Below are positions 31,641-44,278 of a DNA stretch of 64,000 nucleotides, in pieces (within the stretch, counting starts at the first letter, position 1; every line of letters begins with the position of its first letter). The DNA is from Panicum virgatum (Eukaryota; Streptophyta; Magnoliopsida; Poales; Poaceae), in assembly GCF_016808335.1 (NCBI RefSeq), contig NC_053137.1, forward strand, positions 248,001-312,000, given 5' to 3'. A program made the translations under genes and the position numbers. The notes under the pieces are model-generated. The model worked only from the letters and a program-made list of their open reading frames with translations. It searched no databases and was not told the origin of the DNA.

Positions 31641-31798
31641 GGTAGGAATAGACGTGTACAACCTATTCAATAGGTGTGTCAGTTCAGTGGGACAAAAATG
31701 GATTGACGTGTGCATCTGTTTTTGTCGCCTCTCCTCCGTCAATCTCCCATGGTCAGTCAATCTAGTTTGGAGAATTTTAAGAACGGATATTCTAGAAC

Positions 31799-33748
31799 CA
31801 CCACGGGAGACTTGGAGTTTGTCGAGTGCTGAACCTTTGACTGTGCATTGTTTCGGGCACTCGATAAATAAGATCTTTGTTCAGTGTCACACAAAAAACA
31901 CTCTTACACTCGGCAAATATTTTTGGCACTCAACAAAGATAAGTGTTTGCCGAGTGTTTTTTTACACTCGGCAAAAATTTGTTTGCCGAGTGTATTATTT
32001 TTTGCACTCGGCAAAGATGATAATTTGCTGAGTATTTTTTTACACTCGGCAAAGAATTAAATTTTTTCATACTTCCAACCTCAAAACTTTTTCTACTCTC
32101 CATATATAACATGTGTTACTCCATGTCAAAATTTAGTACATTTTTTTATTTATTTACTATAATTAATTACTTACATTTCAAGTAATTTTTTGAATTAAGT
32201 CAAATTTGAAATGCAGTTGATTCAAATAATGGAATACAATGAGCAGAAAAATTATATTCATGTTATTTAGCCCAGTTTGAGGCCTTACCCGTGAAATGAA
32301 AAGAAATTTCGAATATATTATTTAAAAAATATGACCACTAACATGTGTCCGAATGATTTTTAAATTCTAAAAAAAGCAAATAAAATCTAAAAATTATGAG
32401 ATTTGCCATGATGTGATGGTATCACACGTGGAGGCTGTGTTAAAAAGTTGAGAAGATTTAACACATTTTGTCATAACAATATTTACAAAATCGAAACATC
32501 TCACAAGAAGTATATGTGTGCTTGTATGTGAGAGAGTTAGTGGATGTATTTTTTGAATACAAACTTTTTTATATGATCTCATATGAAAAAAATTTATATC
32601 AAAGTCGTACAACTCGACGAAATATAAAACTTTGTATTTTCAACTTTTATATTGGAGTCTTTGAGATTGTTTAATACTTCAAAATGTCATTATAAGTTAT
32701 CTAATTTGGAATTATAAATTTTAGAACTTCTAAATGACTTCACATGTAAATAAGTTCTATACCAAAGTTATAGAGCTCGATGAGATCTAAAACTTTGTAG
32801 TTTACAACTTTTTCATTTGAACTCATTTGCCTGTACTAAAATGCACTAGAAGTCAATTAAAGAAACACACTTGCCACATCATCAATCCAAATCTTCAAAA
32901 TAGAGCTCTCTCATTGGTCCAAACTTTATGAGCCAGACCCCCCCTCTCTCTCCCAATTCATCTCTCACGAACTCCTCATCCGCCGGCCTCCTCCTCCTAT
33001 CTCTCATCTCTCTCATTTTCTCACTCTCTCTCTCTCGGCCTCCTCCTCCTCGACGACGGCGACGGCACCGGCAGCATCGAGCCCCAGGCCGACAAGAGCT
33101 CCTCTCCGGCCCTCTCCCTCATCCACCCTCTCGCGTCTCCTCTGCTCCCCCTCCACTCACCCCTCACCGGAATAGATCGACCGGTGAGGAGGGGCGGTGG
33201 GGCAAGGAGCGGCGGCCGCGGCCAACTAGCAGAGCAGCTCGCGCCGCGGTGCTGTGTGAGCGGAAGAGGAGCCGCAGAGGCGTGCGGGTGCGAGGCGCGC
33301 GGGCGCAGCGGCGGCGCGGGGGGCGGCGCGCGTGGGCGGAGAGGCAACGCGTGGGTGCAGAGCGGCGGCGCACGAATTTGATGCGTGTGGGCGGCGCAGC
33401 GGCAAGCATGGTCGACGCGCATGGGCGGCGCGGCGTGGATCTGGGCGGCGGGAGGCTTGGCGACGCGAGCCAACGGCGGCGCGGCGGCGTGGCAGGCAGC
33501 AACGGTGGCGGGCTGGTGACATCAGCAGCGGCCGGCGGGGGGTGGAGGGGGGTCTGACATTTTTTTATATTTTCCAAAAAATATTTGTCGAGTGTCTGTT
33601 TCAGACACACGGCAAACAACCTCTTTGCCGGCCGTTCTATGCCGTGGGTCATTTGCCGAGTGTTACACACAGCAAATCTTTTGCCGTGTGTAATACCGGC
33701 TTTACCGTGTGCCTTTGGCACACGGCGAATGACTGCCATCCGGTAGTG
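31799..33748. mobile_element. Non-autonomous CACTA element with GCCGAGTG repeats, AAC duplication
   Basis: The right end CCGGTAGTG is an inverted CACTACCGG. The left end has decayed to CACCACGGG. The bases AAC lie directly outside both ends (31796-31798, 33749-33751). Subterminal zones are rich in inverted TTTGCCGAGTG/CACTCGGCAAA on the left and GCCGTGTG/CACACGGC on the right. The 1,950-bp interior has no transposase. A CT-rich then GC-rich block (32930-33550) is open in several frames at once and looks like leader DNA rather than a gene. Confidence 0.82.
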
Positions 33749-33751
33749 AAC

Positions 33752-36700
33752 ATTGAGTGAATAAACGCATTCATGAGAAATATAGTAAGTTTATACTGTG
33801 TCCAGGTCTCCATATCATCATGTTCTACTAATTTGTTAATTTTTTCACAATGTATTGCTGGGAATGTCAAATTTTTATGCAGAACGAGAACCATGGCTAG
33901 TGGAAAAAAAATCATGTAATGCTTGCTGTCTTCAATTTAGTGATACATTGTTTTTTAATTTTCTGCAACGTAGAGAAAAGCTTTTTTTTTTTTGTTTTGT
34001 GCATGCTAATGCTTAGGAGTAATCTGTTTGATTTTTGAGGTGAGACGATCTATGTTTTACATTTTATTCTTGGCATGTCAATAAATGAAATAGTGTTTGT
34101 GATGATAATTTAGAAAAAAAAATCTATCAAGAAATGAGAATGGTCAAAAGGAAATAGTCGCGTGTTCCGTGGTCCTTATTAAAATACTTTATTAAAAAAA
34201 GGGGTCTATCTTCTTGTAAGGTGACTTATATTTTGCTTGTGTGTAAGTCACTGTGTTTTTGGGTGTCTTATTTTTTAGCTTATGTGTAAGTTACTGTCCT
34301 GGACCATTGGATGTCGATCCTAGGGTCCATATATAGAACAGATCAGGACCATATATAGAACGGATCATGCACTTTGATTACCGAGCCCGACTGTATTGTA
34401 GTTGTGCCAGTTGACCTTTTTTCTACCTGTTATCGGTTTTTGGGTGAGGGTGACCGTTGAACTTTTTCTACCTGGCATCGGTTTTTGGGTGAGGGTGCTT
34501 ACAGGCTATCTCTTAGGCCTATTTTTGGGCTGTATTGAGACGTTTTGGGCTCTCTAGTGGCCTGTTCTGAGCTGTCGAGCCCAGAAAAAAAAAAACCATT
34601 AGCAGTTAAGGTGAAAACATCCAGATCAAAATAGCAGTTAGAAGGAAACATCCTCACTTCTCGCGTAGCTTGGTTTGCCTGATTATATATTACAATTGTC
34701 TGTACCAGCAGCAGTCACTGCCAACATTCAACACGACTAAACATAGATATGTTCGGTTTGTTAACTATTCTAAGCTTCCGAAAAAAAAGAACAAGACAAA
34801 CCACTATATGTCTGTTCTAGTTTTTTTACACGAAACCTGCTCCAAAAAATTACCACAAATACTGTATTATCTTTGCAAGTAAGAACATAGTAAAAAAAAT
34901 GATATCATGTGTACAATAATTAAATCTAATTAAAATACAAGTGACCTAATTACATATTACAGAATAAGAAGTGATGGACTGATGGCTCAAAATTACAACC
35001 ACAATACTACAAGCTGCTCTAGCAATTTAGAATTTACAGTGACATAATAGAAAATTACACATCTATAATAGGGTGCAATTATAGTATACATTATTTGTAA
35101 TTTGTTCAAAAATGGTAATTAACCAAAAAAACAAAAGAGACCAATCAAAAGGTCGAAAATGATACATATAAAAAGGAACTTACATAGATCCAATCGTTGG
35201 GATTACAGCAAAAGCAATCATATGACCTAGAACGATGTCATACACAGGAATTTATGGGAAAAGAGGCAATGAGCACAAACATCAGTAAAGGGAATGTCAT
35301 TTTGTCTTCTGACTTCACAATGAAGCCTTCATAGGGTATTAAAAGGGGGAAAGCATCAGAAATGGGTGATATTGATGGTTCTAAAATCAAATGACTAGAT
35401 GATTTTAAGATAATATAAATAATAAAAAAATAACTCTATGATATAGACGATTCTAAAATCAAATAACTATTGCATACAGAAGAGCAAGCCAAGGCAAGGA
35501 AAGTGTTACATGTTGAAAAAAACATCATCCCCTGGCACTGGATAGACAAACAGAGAAACATATGCAGTAAAAGTGACACACAAATACAATAACCTAGCTT
35601 CACTAAATAGAATGTAATCAGAAATAGAAAACCATGGATCTCATATTCCTATCAAAATACCAGGATTTTCAAATTTACAGTAATGAATGAGTAAATTATA
35701 GTGCTACATGAGGGTGTAATTCTAGCATAAGTTAGTTGTTATTTTGTAGTCACAGATCCAAATGACAAATAGATAGCGAAATCGACTGACCCAGGAATCC
35801 CCATAATGGACACAACTAGTCAAAAAAAAATTTAAAAAAAGAAATAAAAGAAAATGAAACAAAATACAAATGAGAAAATTACAATAACAAATGAGTAAAA
35901 ATACTTGGGTATTTTTAGCATAGAAAATCCTAGTGAAGTATTGCTCACTATTATGTTTTATAGTAACAAACTACAAAATTATAACACTTAATGAGGGTGT
36001 AGTTCTAGCATAAAAATTCTGTAATTTCGGGCAATATTTTCATATTTACTTGATTGCTCATATCGGGACTATAGATCAAAGTTTAAATGAAAGTTTTCAA
36101 CTTGGAATGAGCAAACCAATAAAAGGCATATGACAGGCAGGAAGACAAATATTCAGTCATAGAGTAGCATATTTAAAAAGAGTTTATGTGGACCAAAATG
36201 CTCTACTTCTAATTGCAGTAGTACTACACTACTTGGGGAATGAGACAAGGTAAACTGTAATGTTAACTATATGTACAACCATACATTTATCTAGTCTCAT
36301 AAGAAATTAAGAAATGAGTCTTGTACATCTAGTAAAACAACACCTTAAGAAATGAGTCTTGTACATCTAGTAAAACAACACCTTATTGGAAGATAATTTT
36401 ATTTGCAGATTGAGTCCACAATAAATCTTAAGCTCTCAACTCACCAAACTAAAAGAGTAAGACAGGCAAGTATTTTGCTGCAACCACAGCTTTAGCATTA
36501 TCTTGTTCTCCTATAGAAGAGTAAAAGAAGGCCTGAGTGGAAGATGCTAATGGCCACTATGGCCCCTAAAAAATCAGGACACATCCTGAGGAGAATAAGT
36601 GGCTCTTCTGATTCCACTCCCTAATGATTAGGAGCTGCTAACAACACTAACATGTTCAGGTAATTAACTGATAGACTACTAACTAAATTAAAATAGAAAG

Positions 36701-37834
36701 AGACACAAAGACTCGACACTATATATACTTAACACAAAACAGGGGTCGATATCATAAAAATACAATGGACATAGGAAGAGGAACCAATCTGTAAGGTTAT
36801 GGAACACAGAGCACTGTTAGATTGCTAAATAGGAAACCAGTGTTGCAAAAAGTCATTTTGAATAAGCTAATATGAAAGAACATTTAGCATTGTAATTGGC
36901 CCTACTTCAAATATTCACCAATAATGTAATTTGGATATATCAACAATCCTATTTCCACAACCTGTCCCAAATACAGAACTGAAGTGAGAAAATTACAGTA
37001 ACCAAAATACAATCTGCTCTAACGTTTTACAGTAACCTAGAAAATTACAGTACTGAGTTAGGGTGTAATTCTAGTATAAGCTATTTGTAATTCAAAGTTT
37101 CAACGAAAGAAGTTTTCAACCTAACATGATTGAACCAATAAAAGGGATAGGACATGCAGGAAAGGAAAACATTCACTTGTGGAGTAACATATTTGAAAAG
37201 AGTTTATATGGACCAAAATGCTCTACTTCTAATTGCAATAGTACTAGATGACTTGGGGAATCAGATAGGACAAACTATAGTGTTAATTATATGTACAAAC
37301 TATATATTGTTCTTCTCTCATGGGGGATGAGAACTATCAAATTGCCATACAGCCAAAAAAACATGAGCAACAAGGATAACTCGTTGAAATCACTACCAGC
37401 ATTATTTTCCTCAGTTTCACCACCAACAAACATAGCAACACACATGAGCAAGGGCGTACAAATTTAAAAAATGTTTCCAAACAAATGAAAATCCAATACG
37501 TCTCCATCAATCATGCTTATAGGGATAACAACACAGGATGAAAATAAAAAGAAAAAAATGTCAGCTGGCATTTCAGCATCAAGAAAGTCGCATGATATGA
37601 AATATTGCATCCAAATTTAAAAGCACAAACACAGATCATCATCAGGCATCAGTTCTTGCTAGCTCACAAATAGCGGACCTGTCATGGATTTGTTTTACTG
37701 CAATCTTTAATAAACACTCTGATGTTATATAGGTTATGCACTGCAGCATAACTGTACTTAAACATTCAGTAGAGTAGATAGATTCTAGAAAGTACTACTA
37801 GTATTAAGCAATTGATAGGAGTCTGGGAGCTCAC
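33752..37834. other. Long AT-rich non-coding region with old internal duplications
   Basis: No coding exon supported in about 4 kb. Segment 36078-36295 recurs, diverged, at 37097-37312 (shared GGACCAAAATGCTCTACTTC). Motifs of the type AAAATTACAGTAA...GAGGGTGTAATTCTAGCATA recur near 35040, 35690, 35980 and 37000. A 38-bp unit is tandemly doubled at 36309-36384. The block at 34200-34330 resembles 61045-61165 (AAGGTGACTTA, GTAAGTCACTG, CTGGACC.TTGGATGTC). Together these suggest decayed transposon remains. Confidence 0.5.
36309..36384. repeat. 38-bp tandem duplication
   Basis: AAGAAATGAGTCTTGTACAT... occurs twice in exact succession (36309 and 36347). Confidence 0.9.
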
Positions 37835-39645
37835 CGCAGGAGTGTCAGCCATGCCAGATTCAAGGAGCCCCTCCCGAGTAGTAGCCTGCCTTGCGTTGGG
37901 TGCTGATATCCTCTTGAGCTCGCTCTTGACATTGTCGAGGTCAGATTTATACTCCCATAGCTTTGCAACCAAACCAACAAACCAGCCTTGACGCTTGACT
38001 ACAGGATCCTCGCCTCCAGGTCCATCTTCCGAATCTGCAAGCACACAGAAAAAAAACTTAGATTACTGCCTCCCCCAATCTCCCAAACTCAGGCAACATG
38101 GTTAGATAGGTATGAGAAAAAATTTAAAGTTAGATATTTTGTAAAGAAGTGTGCAGAAGATGAACACATGAAAAAATCATATGAGACATGAAGTCCTATA
38201 AATAGGGGTGCTTCCCTCCTCTCTTGGCATACCATGGCATAAGAGGTCTCAAATAGAAGATGGTAAGGTTGTCATGTAGTATAGTAGTGTCATGGTATGA
38301 TAGCTACATAGTGCAAGGGTTCTGTGTTGTATTAAGTTATGGTGAATAAAGAGTTGAGTTACCATATAGAGCTGGTTAGAGTCGTCAATTTCTCCACACA
38401 TGTAGCTAGGTTATAGCCCGCTATAGCCTTTCTTAGCCTCTATAAACACCATCCGCTATACCTTAGCCCACTATTTTAAACATTGTTCCCTAATACAAAG
38501 GATCTGAGACCCATAAAACAACAGAATTGCTATACAAGGGAGTTGTTAACTATCAGAAATTTGCATGTCTTAGATTTTTACCAATGTTTCACATTTCACC
38601 TATTGATCTAGAAAAGAAAATACTAGCATTGTGTAGCCAGGCCAGTGGAGAAATGCATGTCCAAGCAGATGCAGCCAATATTCAACGCCAGTATTCCTCG
38701 CAAGAAATCATTTTGCCTTATTATCAACACTAGAGTGCAGAATGCAGAATGACACATACTAAAAATACGTTTGTTAGATACTCCCATCCTACCACAAAAC
38801 ATTAAAAGCTTTGCTAAAGGGTTCCTTACCAGCAAACAATGAAATCTGTCCGGGCTCCGATGCTATTGCATCATTTGCTTGTATGCAAGCCCTTGGGCCT
38901 GCCCTTGCCTCCGTCATTTCCTCTCTCCTTAAAACAGTCAACTCCACCAAGCTTTCTTTTCCTGTTCTCAATTTGCTCTGGTTTGCCCAAGAGATGTGCT
39001 AACATAATAGGAATTGCCTTTGCTGGAAGTATAACTTTCATTGCAGTCCCTCTCATTTCAGTCCATAACTCTCTCATCCCAATGTTCACATGGTTGAGGC
39101 AGTTATCAATGACTATGCCCACAAAGTAGCCTTTCAAGTTATACACCGGAGCAACCACCAATCTGTTAAACCCATCAGAAGTGCATGATCCATAATGGCA
39201 GGTTAACAAGAACTGAGCCGTAGTACCTGCAATAACCTCGTCGGTGCGTAGGCCTTATGCTGTAAGAGATTGTGCAGTGACAAAAACTCATAATTCTGAA
39301 GTAGGTGGTCGGAGATGAAGGAGGAAAAACTAGAGTTTGCTCAAGTTGGATATCGTCATTCGACACTCTCACAGCTTGGCACCCTGTATGAGGATCTGTT
39401 CTTAGCAAACAAAGGGAACTGTGAACCTTGCCAACAACTAAAGCCTCTTTCTTGACCTTGTCACAAAAGCGGACCCTTAGGCGCTTCTCTTGTCCCATGA
39501 CAAAATATGATTGTGTAACTATATAAGTGTGCCTTGCATCTACCTGGGCAATAAAACCACTACAATAATTTCTACCTCCCACCTCTACAACTGTCACAAC
39601 TGATCTTATGACTCGCCTCTCAACCATTACGTCTGTTCTTTCCAT
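37835..39645 (-). pseudogene. Trypsin-like serine peptidase-domain gene, disabled
   Basis: Read on the minus strand from 39645: MERTDVMVERRVIRSVVTVV, CSGFIAQVDARHTYIVTQSY, ALVVGKVHSSLCLLRTDPH, then GSCTSDGFNRLVVAPVYNLK and GYFVGIVID. These recall a Deg/trypsin-like fold, with the usual catalytic Ser region near TSDGF. A last exon at 37835-38034 joins cleanly from 38830 (SLFA|DSEDGPGGEDPVVKRQGW). Breaks: a frame change in the T-run near 39278, an in-frame TAA before GLRTDEVIAGTTAQF, and a second frame change near 38930 (ERGNDGGK versus REEMTEARAG). The position matching the catalytic His appears to be lost. An upstream exon may lie in the GC-rich block at 40.2-41.1 kb, but I cannot link it. 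Confidence 0.5.
38035..38829 (-). other. Last intron of the peptidase pseudogene
   Basis: Donor GTAAGG (minus strand, 38829) and acceptor TTGCAG (38035-38040). Contains AGCCCGCTATAGCC...AGCCCACTATTTTAAAC near 38415-38485, which looks like the end of an old transposon. Confidence 0.45.
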
Positions 39646-40249
39646 GTTTAAAAATATTCTTTCCTAGAAAAAAATAGAATCATAGTAAGTACTAAATATG
39701 CGACACATTGATTACCCATATATCAATACATTCAGATTGAAAAATAAAAATGCCAACCTCACGTCTTCAGTTTAAAACACTTTTCACAGCAAAAAAAAAG
39801 AAAAAATGTTTTAGTATCACCAACTTGATGTTCAATTTACAAACATATCAGATATTCAGATGATTCTAGTTAAAGCTTAGCCAGGACTCCAAACAATTGT
39901 AGAACCAAAGCTTACAACGTAGCTCTGGTGCTTCAAACCACATCTCAGAAAAATGTAACTACACTAAACAATTCTAGTTAATAACCCGGAAATGGTTGAT
40001 TGAATTTACAGTTACCTCAAGTCCTGACGTTGGGTTAAATTTGACTATTGTATGGCTTGTTCTTGATCTGGATATTGCACTTAGCAGGTCCTGTTCATCG
40101 GGGAAAAAAAGAACATTTAGACTGAGGCCAACAAGAAGATGCAAAATGGATAGGCATAAACTCTGTTTGCCTGGTACACAGTGACTTCTTCAACCACGCA
40201 AAAAAACTCATCTCCAACAGACGGAGGCGGAGGCAAAGGCAAAAGCAAC

Positions 40250-41110
40250 CGGACAACTGCCGGTGTTCCTCCCGCGCGCCGCTCGTGAAGGCCGTCGGAC
40301 CGCCTCACCACGACCTCGCCGCAAGATCAAGGGCTCCCGGCTTCCGAGGCGCCCGAGGAACGGCAACGCGCGGCTCTTCCTGCGCTCCGGGTTGGGCGCG
40401 GGGGCGCCAGCCGCGGCGGCCGCGACGGCGACGACCTCCTTGGCGAGGCGCGCGTCCCCGCGCAGCACCGGCGCCGCGGGCTCCCGCCGCGCCCCGTCCC
40501 CATCCGCCTCGCCGCCGCCGAGGGAGACGAAGGAGAGGACGGAGCGGAAGAGGAGCAGCAGCGAGGAGGGAGCGGACAGGAGGAGGCCCGCCGCGGATCC
40601 GCGGCCGGCGAGCCCGAGGCCGGCCGACCCGAGCCGCTGCGGGCGGAGCTCAAGGCGGCGGACGGGCCGACGGCGGAGGAACAGGAGGAGGCCTGCCGCG
40701 GATCCGCGGCCGGCGAGCCCGAGGCCGGCCGACCCGAGCCGCTGCGGGCGGAGCTCAAGGCGGCGGAGCTCGAGGCCGCCATGGGCCTCCGTTGCTCGAG
40801 GTCAGGGGCCCGGAGCGGAGAGGGAGGGAGGGGGCGGCGGGAGGACGGGCTGACGGCGGAGGAACAGGAGGAGGCCTGCCGCGGATCCGCGGCCGGCGAG
40901 CCCGAGGCCGGCCGACCCGAGCCGCTGCGGGCGGAGCTCGTGGCTGCCATGGGCCTCCGTTGCTCGAGCTCTAGGGGCCCGGCGCGGAGAGGGAGGGGGC
41001 GGCGGGAGGACGGGCCGGCGGCGGAGGAACAGGAGGAGGCCCGGCGCGGAGAGGGAGGGAGGGGTCGGCGGCGACCGCGGCTCGCCTGCCCCGCGGGCTG
41101 TATGCCTTCG
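40250..41110. repeat. GC-rich minisatellite with coding-compatible periods
   Basis: The block CCGCGGATCCGCGGCCGGCG followed by AGCCCGAGGCCGGCC starts at 40591, 40696 and 40879. The spacings of 105 and 183 bases are both multiples of three. A second shared block (ATGGGCCTCCGTTGCTCGAG) follows copies two and three. The block reads as protein on both strands (for example EEQEEACRGSAAGEPEAGRP on +). It may be a first exon or a CpG-rich leader. I cannot assign a gene. Confidence 0.6.
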
Positions 41111-42088
41111 AGGAGAGAGGAGAGGTATTTTTACCTCTCCTCTCTCCTCACGAAGCAAAATGCGTCGCCTTTTGCAGGTGCTGTTGGACGAGGGATCGGC
41201 GATGCACAGTATCATCTCGGAGGCATATATTCTTTTGCGTATTGCTGTTGGAGTCAGTCTTAGAGTTAGATACTGCATTTCAGAATTCTGTTGAGAAGTA
41301 ATTCTGGCAGAAATAATAGTACATAGTAAAAGAGAAGAGGTAATAAACCATCATTTTTGTGATGTATCTATTCCAGACTGCATGTATGGTAATCATTGAG
41401 GTTATATATGCAGAGAACAGGTATCTTCTTTCAGAAATGTATGTGCAATTCTGAGGCAAGAGAATTAATAGAAATAATGCACTCTGGGAACACAAGAACG
41501 CAAGCAACACTATGAGCTGATCACAGAAGCGAGCATCACTGCCGGAGCACTTTATCCTTTCTACTACAGTTCATCGGTTAGCTCACCATGTTGAAGAAGA
41601 TTACTAAACCACCAAAGATATGATACTAGTGCAGAATGCGAATGATGCCAGAGATTGAAAATTGTTCAAGTTGCTAGTAAGCACAACAGATGTCAAACAC
41701 CTTCAATTAAATCTGCAGTATTCTCTTTCCACAAATTTGCCACAGATTATATGCATCACACATGAACATGAATCGAGATGCCAACTAGTAGGAAAAAAAC
41801 TCACATCACCTTGAAATTGATGTCGACAGGGAAGACGAGGTGGAGGCGCCGTGGTGGATGCGGAAAAGGAGGACGAGGTCGAGACACCGCGCCGCTGCAG
41901 ATCGATACGTCCGGGTGGATCCGGCGCTGCAGTCACGAGACGGGGAAGCGGAATTGTGGCACCTTGACGTGGAGGCGCCGAGACGGAGAGACTCACCCGC
42001 GGCGGCGGCGCGGACTCGCGACGGGAAGGGAGCAGCGATTGGCTCGTTAACGGGGAAGCCGCGCCCGACGTATCCGATCGAGAAGGCG

Positions 42089-42318
42089 GGGCCCTGTTTA
42101 GTTCCAAAAAAAATTTACCCACCCATCACATCGAATCTTCCAACATATGCTTGGAGTATTAAATGCAATTGTAAAAAATAATTTATTACACAGTTTAATT
42201 GTAAATGACAAGACGAATTTTTTAAATCTAATTTATCTAAAATTGAATATTAATTATCAAATAACAACAAAAATGCTACAGTTTCGAAATCCAAAATTTT
42301 TCACGAACTAAACAAGCC
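42089..42318. mobile_element. MITE with GGCCCTGTTTAGTTCC ends
   Basis: The left GGGCCCTGTTTAGTTCC and right GAACTAAACAAGCC are inverted. The interior has the ACACAGTTTAATTG...GACAAGACGAAT pattern common to PIF/Harbinger-type (Tourist-like) grass MITEs. 230 bp. Confidence 0.7.
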
Positions 42319-44044
42319 GAAAGAGTCGGTCGGGGCGTGCTAACGCTACGAGAATATTTTGCAATATATACAAATTAAATAACCAAAAGAATATATAAAT
42401 CAATGGTTATTCGAATCTGAATTTAGACATATAACATGCTAATGACCTATCACATGAGTACTTGACACACAAATGACCGAATCACATTGTTGACCCAAAA
42501 ATTAATTTGAATCTTCGACCTTCATTTTGACAAATATATGCTAAATTCTCCACTCTATTTATAGCATGATAGAAAAAAGAATAAAAAATGAATCAGATGT
42601 TGAGGGGATTGCAATACCGACCTATGAGATATTTTTTGTTTCATTCCTGCCTGCCAGAAAAAAAGTCAATTAAGTGATCACTTCCTAGTAGGAATTATGC
42701 GTAATATTATAAGGAAAATAGTAAAGATCTCATAATTAAAACCCAAACAGAAAATGACGTGAGTGTCAGTTGTGCAAATTGGCAAAATAAATATTCAAAA
42801 TTACTAAAATAGCCATTGACATCTATATATCCCTTTTGACAGTGCTGACAAAGGTGCAGCTGGAAAAGGAACATTTGAATTTACAGTTGCACACAAGAGG
42901 CAGAAAGTAGGACAAATGGTAAGCGACACTTGGCCTTGCCTAATTCCATTAAGAGATGGAAACTTACCACAATAACAAATATTCAGTAAAAATAAAGCTG
43001 CTTGGACTGAATCAGTAGGCATGAAAGAATTTTTTTTCTCAGAAGTGCAAGCAAGGTACGAAACACAGCAGACAATGCAAATGGTCCAACTCTGAATAGG
43101 AAGCACCGGAGCAGATGCAGAACACAATTGTATCTGAAATAGAATTTTTTTCCCATAGTCGATTGTGTACAGCAGAACATTCTCAAGCTCTCAATCGCAA
43201 AGAAATTTATGCTATAGGAACAATAGTATCATCAGTGGCCCAAATAAGAGCTAACGTGCTAAACAAATTGGAATGATAATGGGCAGAAAAAGCGATTTTG
43301 TCTATTCTTTACCAGAGGCGTAGACTGTGGAGAAGACACTATGATCCAAGGGCATGATTTATGGTGGTACCAGCATGCTCTCCGCCGGCGACAACCGGAT
43401 CATATCATGTGCACGTACTTGCATTGGACGCAGAGAGTTGGAGATCCAAATCAAATCTCACGCTATTTCCCTCAGGAGCGACATCGCAAGAGACACACCT
43501 TGTTCTACTCCTCGAGGCGGAGGGTCCCGGCAAGGAAGATGGTGGAGCCGACGAGGCTGAGACTGAGAGGGCGACGGCGCGGCGCGGTGGATTTTTCTAG
43601 TGAACTGCGCGCGGGAATCAAGGCCTGAGAGGAGGACGTACTATCCAAATAACATCAACCATTGGATCTGAGTGATGAGAGAGAAGCGCATGTAGAGATA
43701 GAATCGTGGCCTTTTATTTTGAGAGAGTTGGATTCCTAATCTATCTCTTTTGGGGGTAATTTGAACTCGTCTTTTTATAGGGGTAGAGAAGAGATATTGT
43801 GGAAGATAAATAAATTCTCTAAAGCCTACTTTAGCTTAATTAGTTTAGAATATAATAGAAACAGCCCAAACTAAGAAAGTACTTCTTTCAACATTTAATT
43901 CAATATTTTTTTAAACATTTGAGGTTCAACAATTGAAATTGTACAGACCAAATATTGAAACCATACAAACCAAATGTTGAACGGCGACATCCGCACGTTC
44001 TTCTCTGGTAGCGCCATCTTGAAATCCTAGATCCGTCGCTATTC

Positions 44045-44278
44045 GGGTCATGTTTAGTTTCCAAAAAAATTTCTACAGGACTTATTATATCGAATTTCGG
44101 ACACATGCATAGAATATTAAATACAGTTGAAAAAAAATCAATTACACAGTCTAACTTATTAGCACGAGATGATTTTTTTAAAACTAATTAGTCTATAATT
44201 AGACATTATTTATCAAATAACAACAAAATGTGCTACGATACCAAAATCCAAACTTTTTCTCCAACTAAACACCCCCTC
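44045..44278. mobile_element. MITE related to 42089-42318
   Basis: The left TCATGTTTAGTTTCC and right CCAACTAAACACCCC are inverted. It shares the interior order (ATCGAATTTCGGACACATGC, ATTACACAGTCTAA, GACATTATTTATCAAATAAC). Confidence 0.65.

Noticed and set aside
32928..33557. 209-codon ORF in the small CACTA element
   Set aside because: Arg/Gly-rich and open in several frames on both strands because of GC content; no domain.
33752..37834. Possible large hidden gene in the 4-kb AT-rich stretch
   Set aside because: No exon-like open stretch, no coherent splice chain; repeated AT-rich motifs explain the sequence better.
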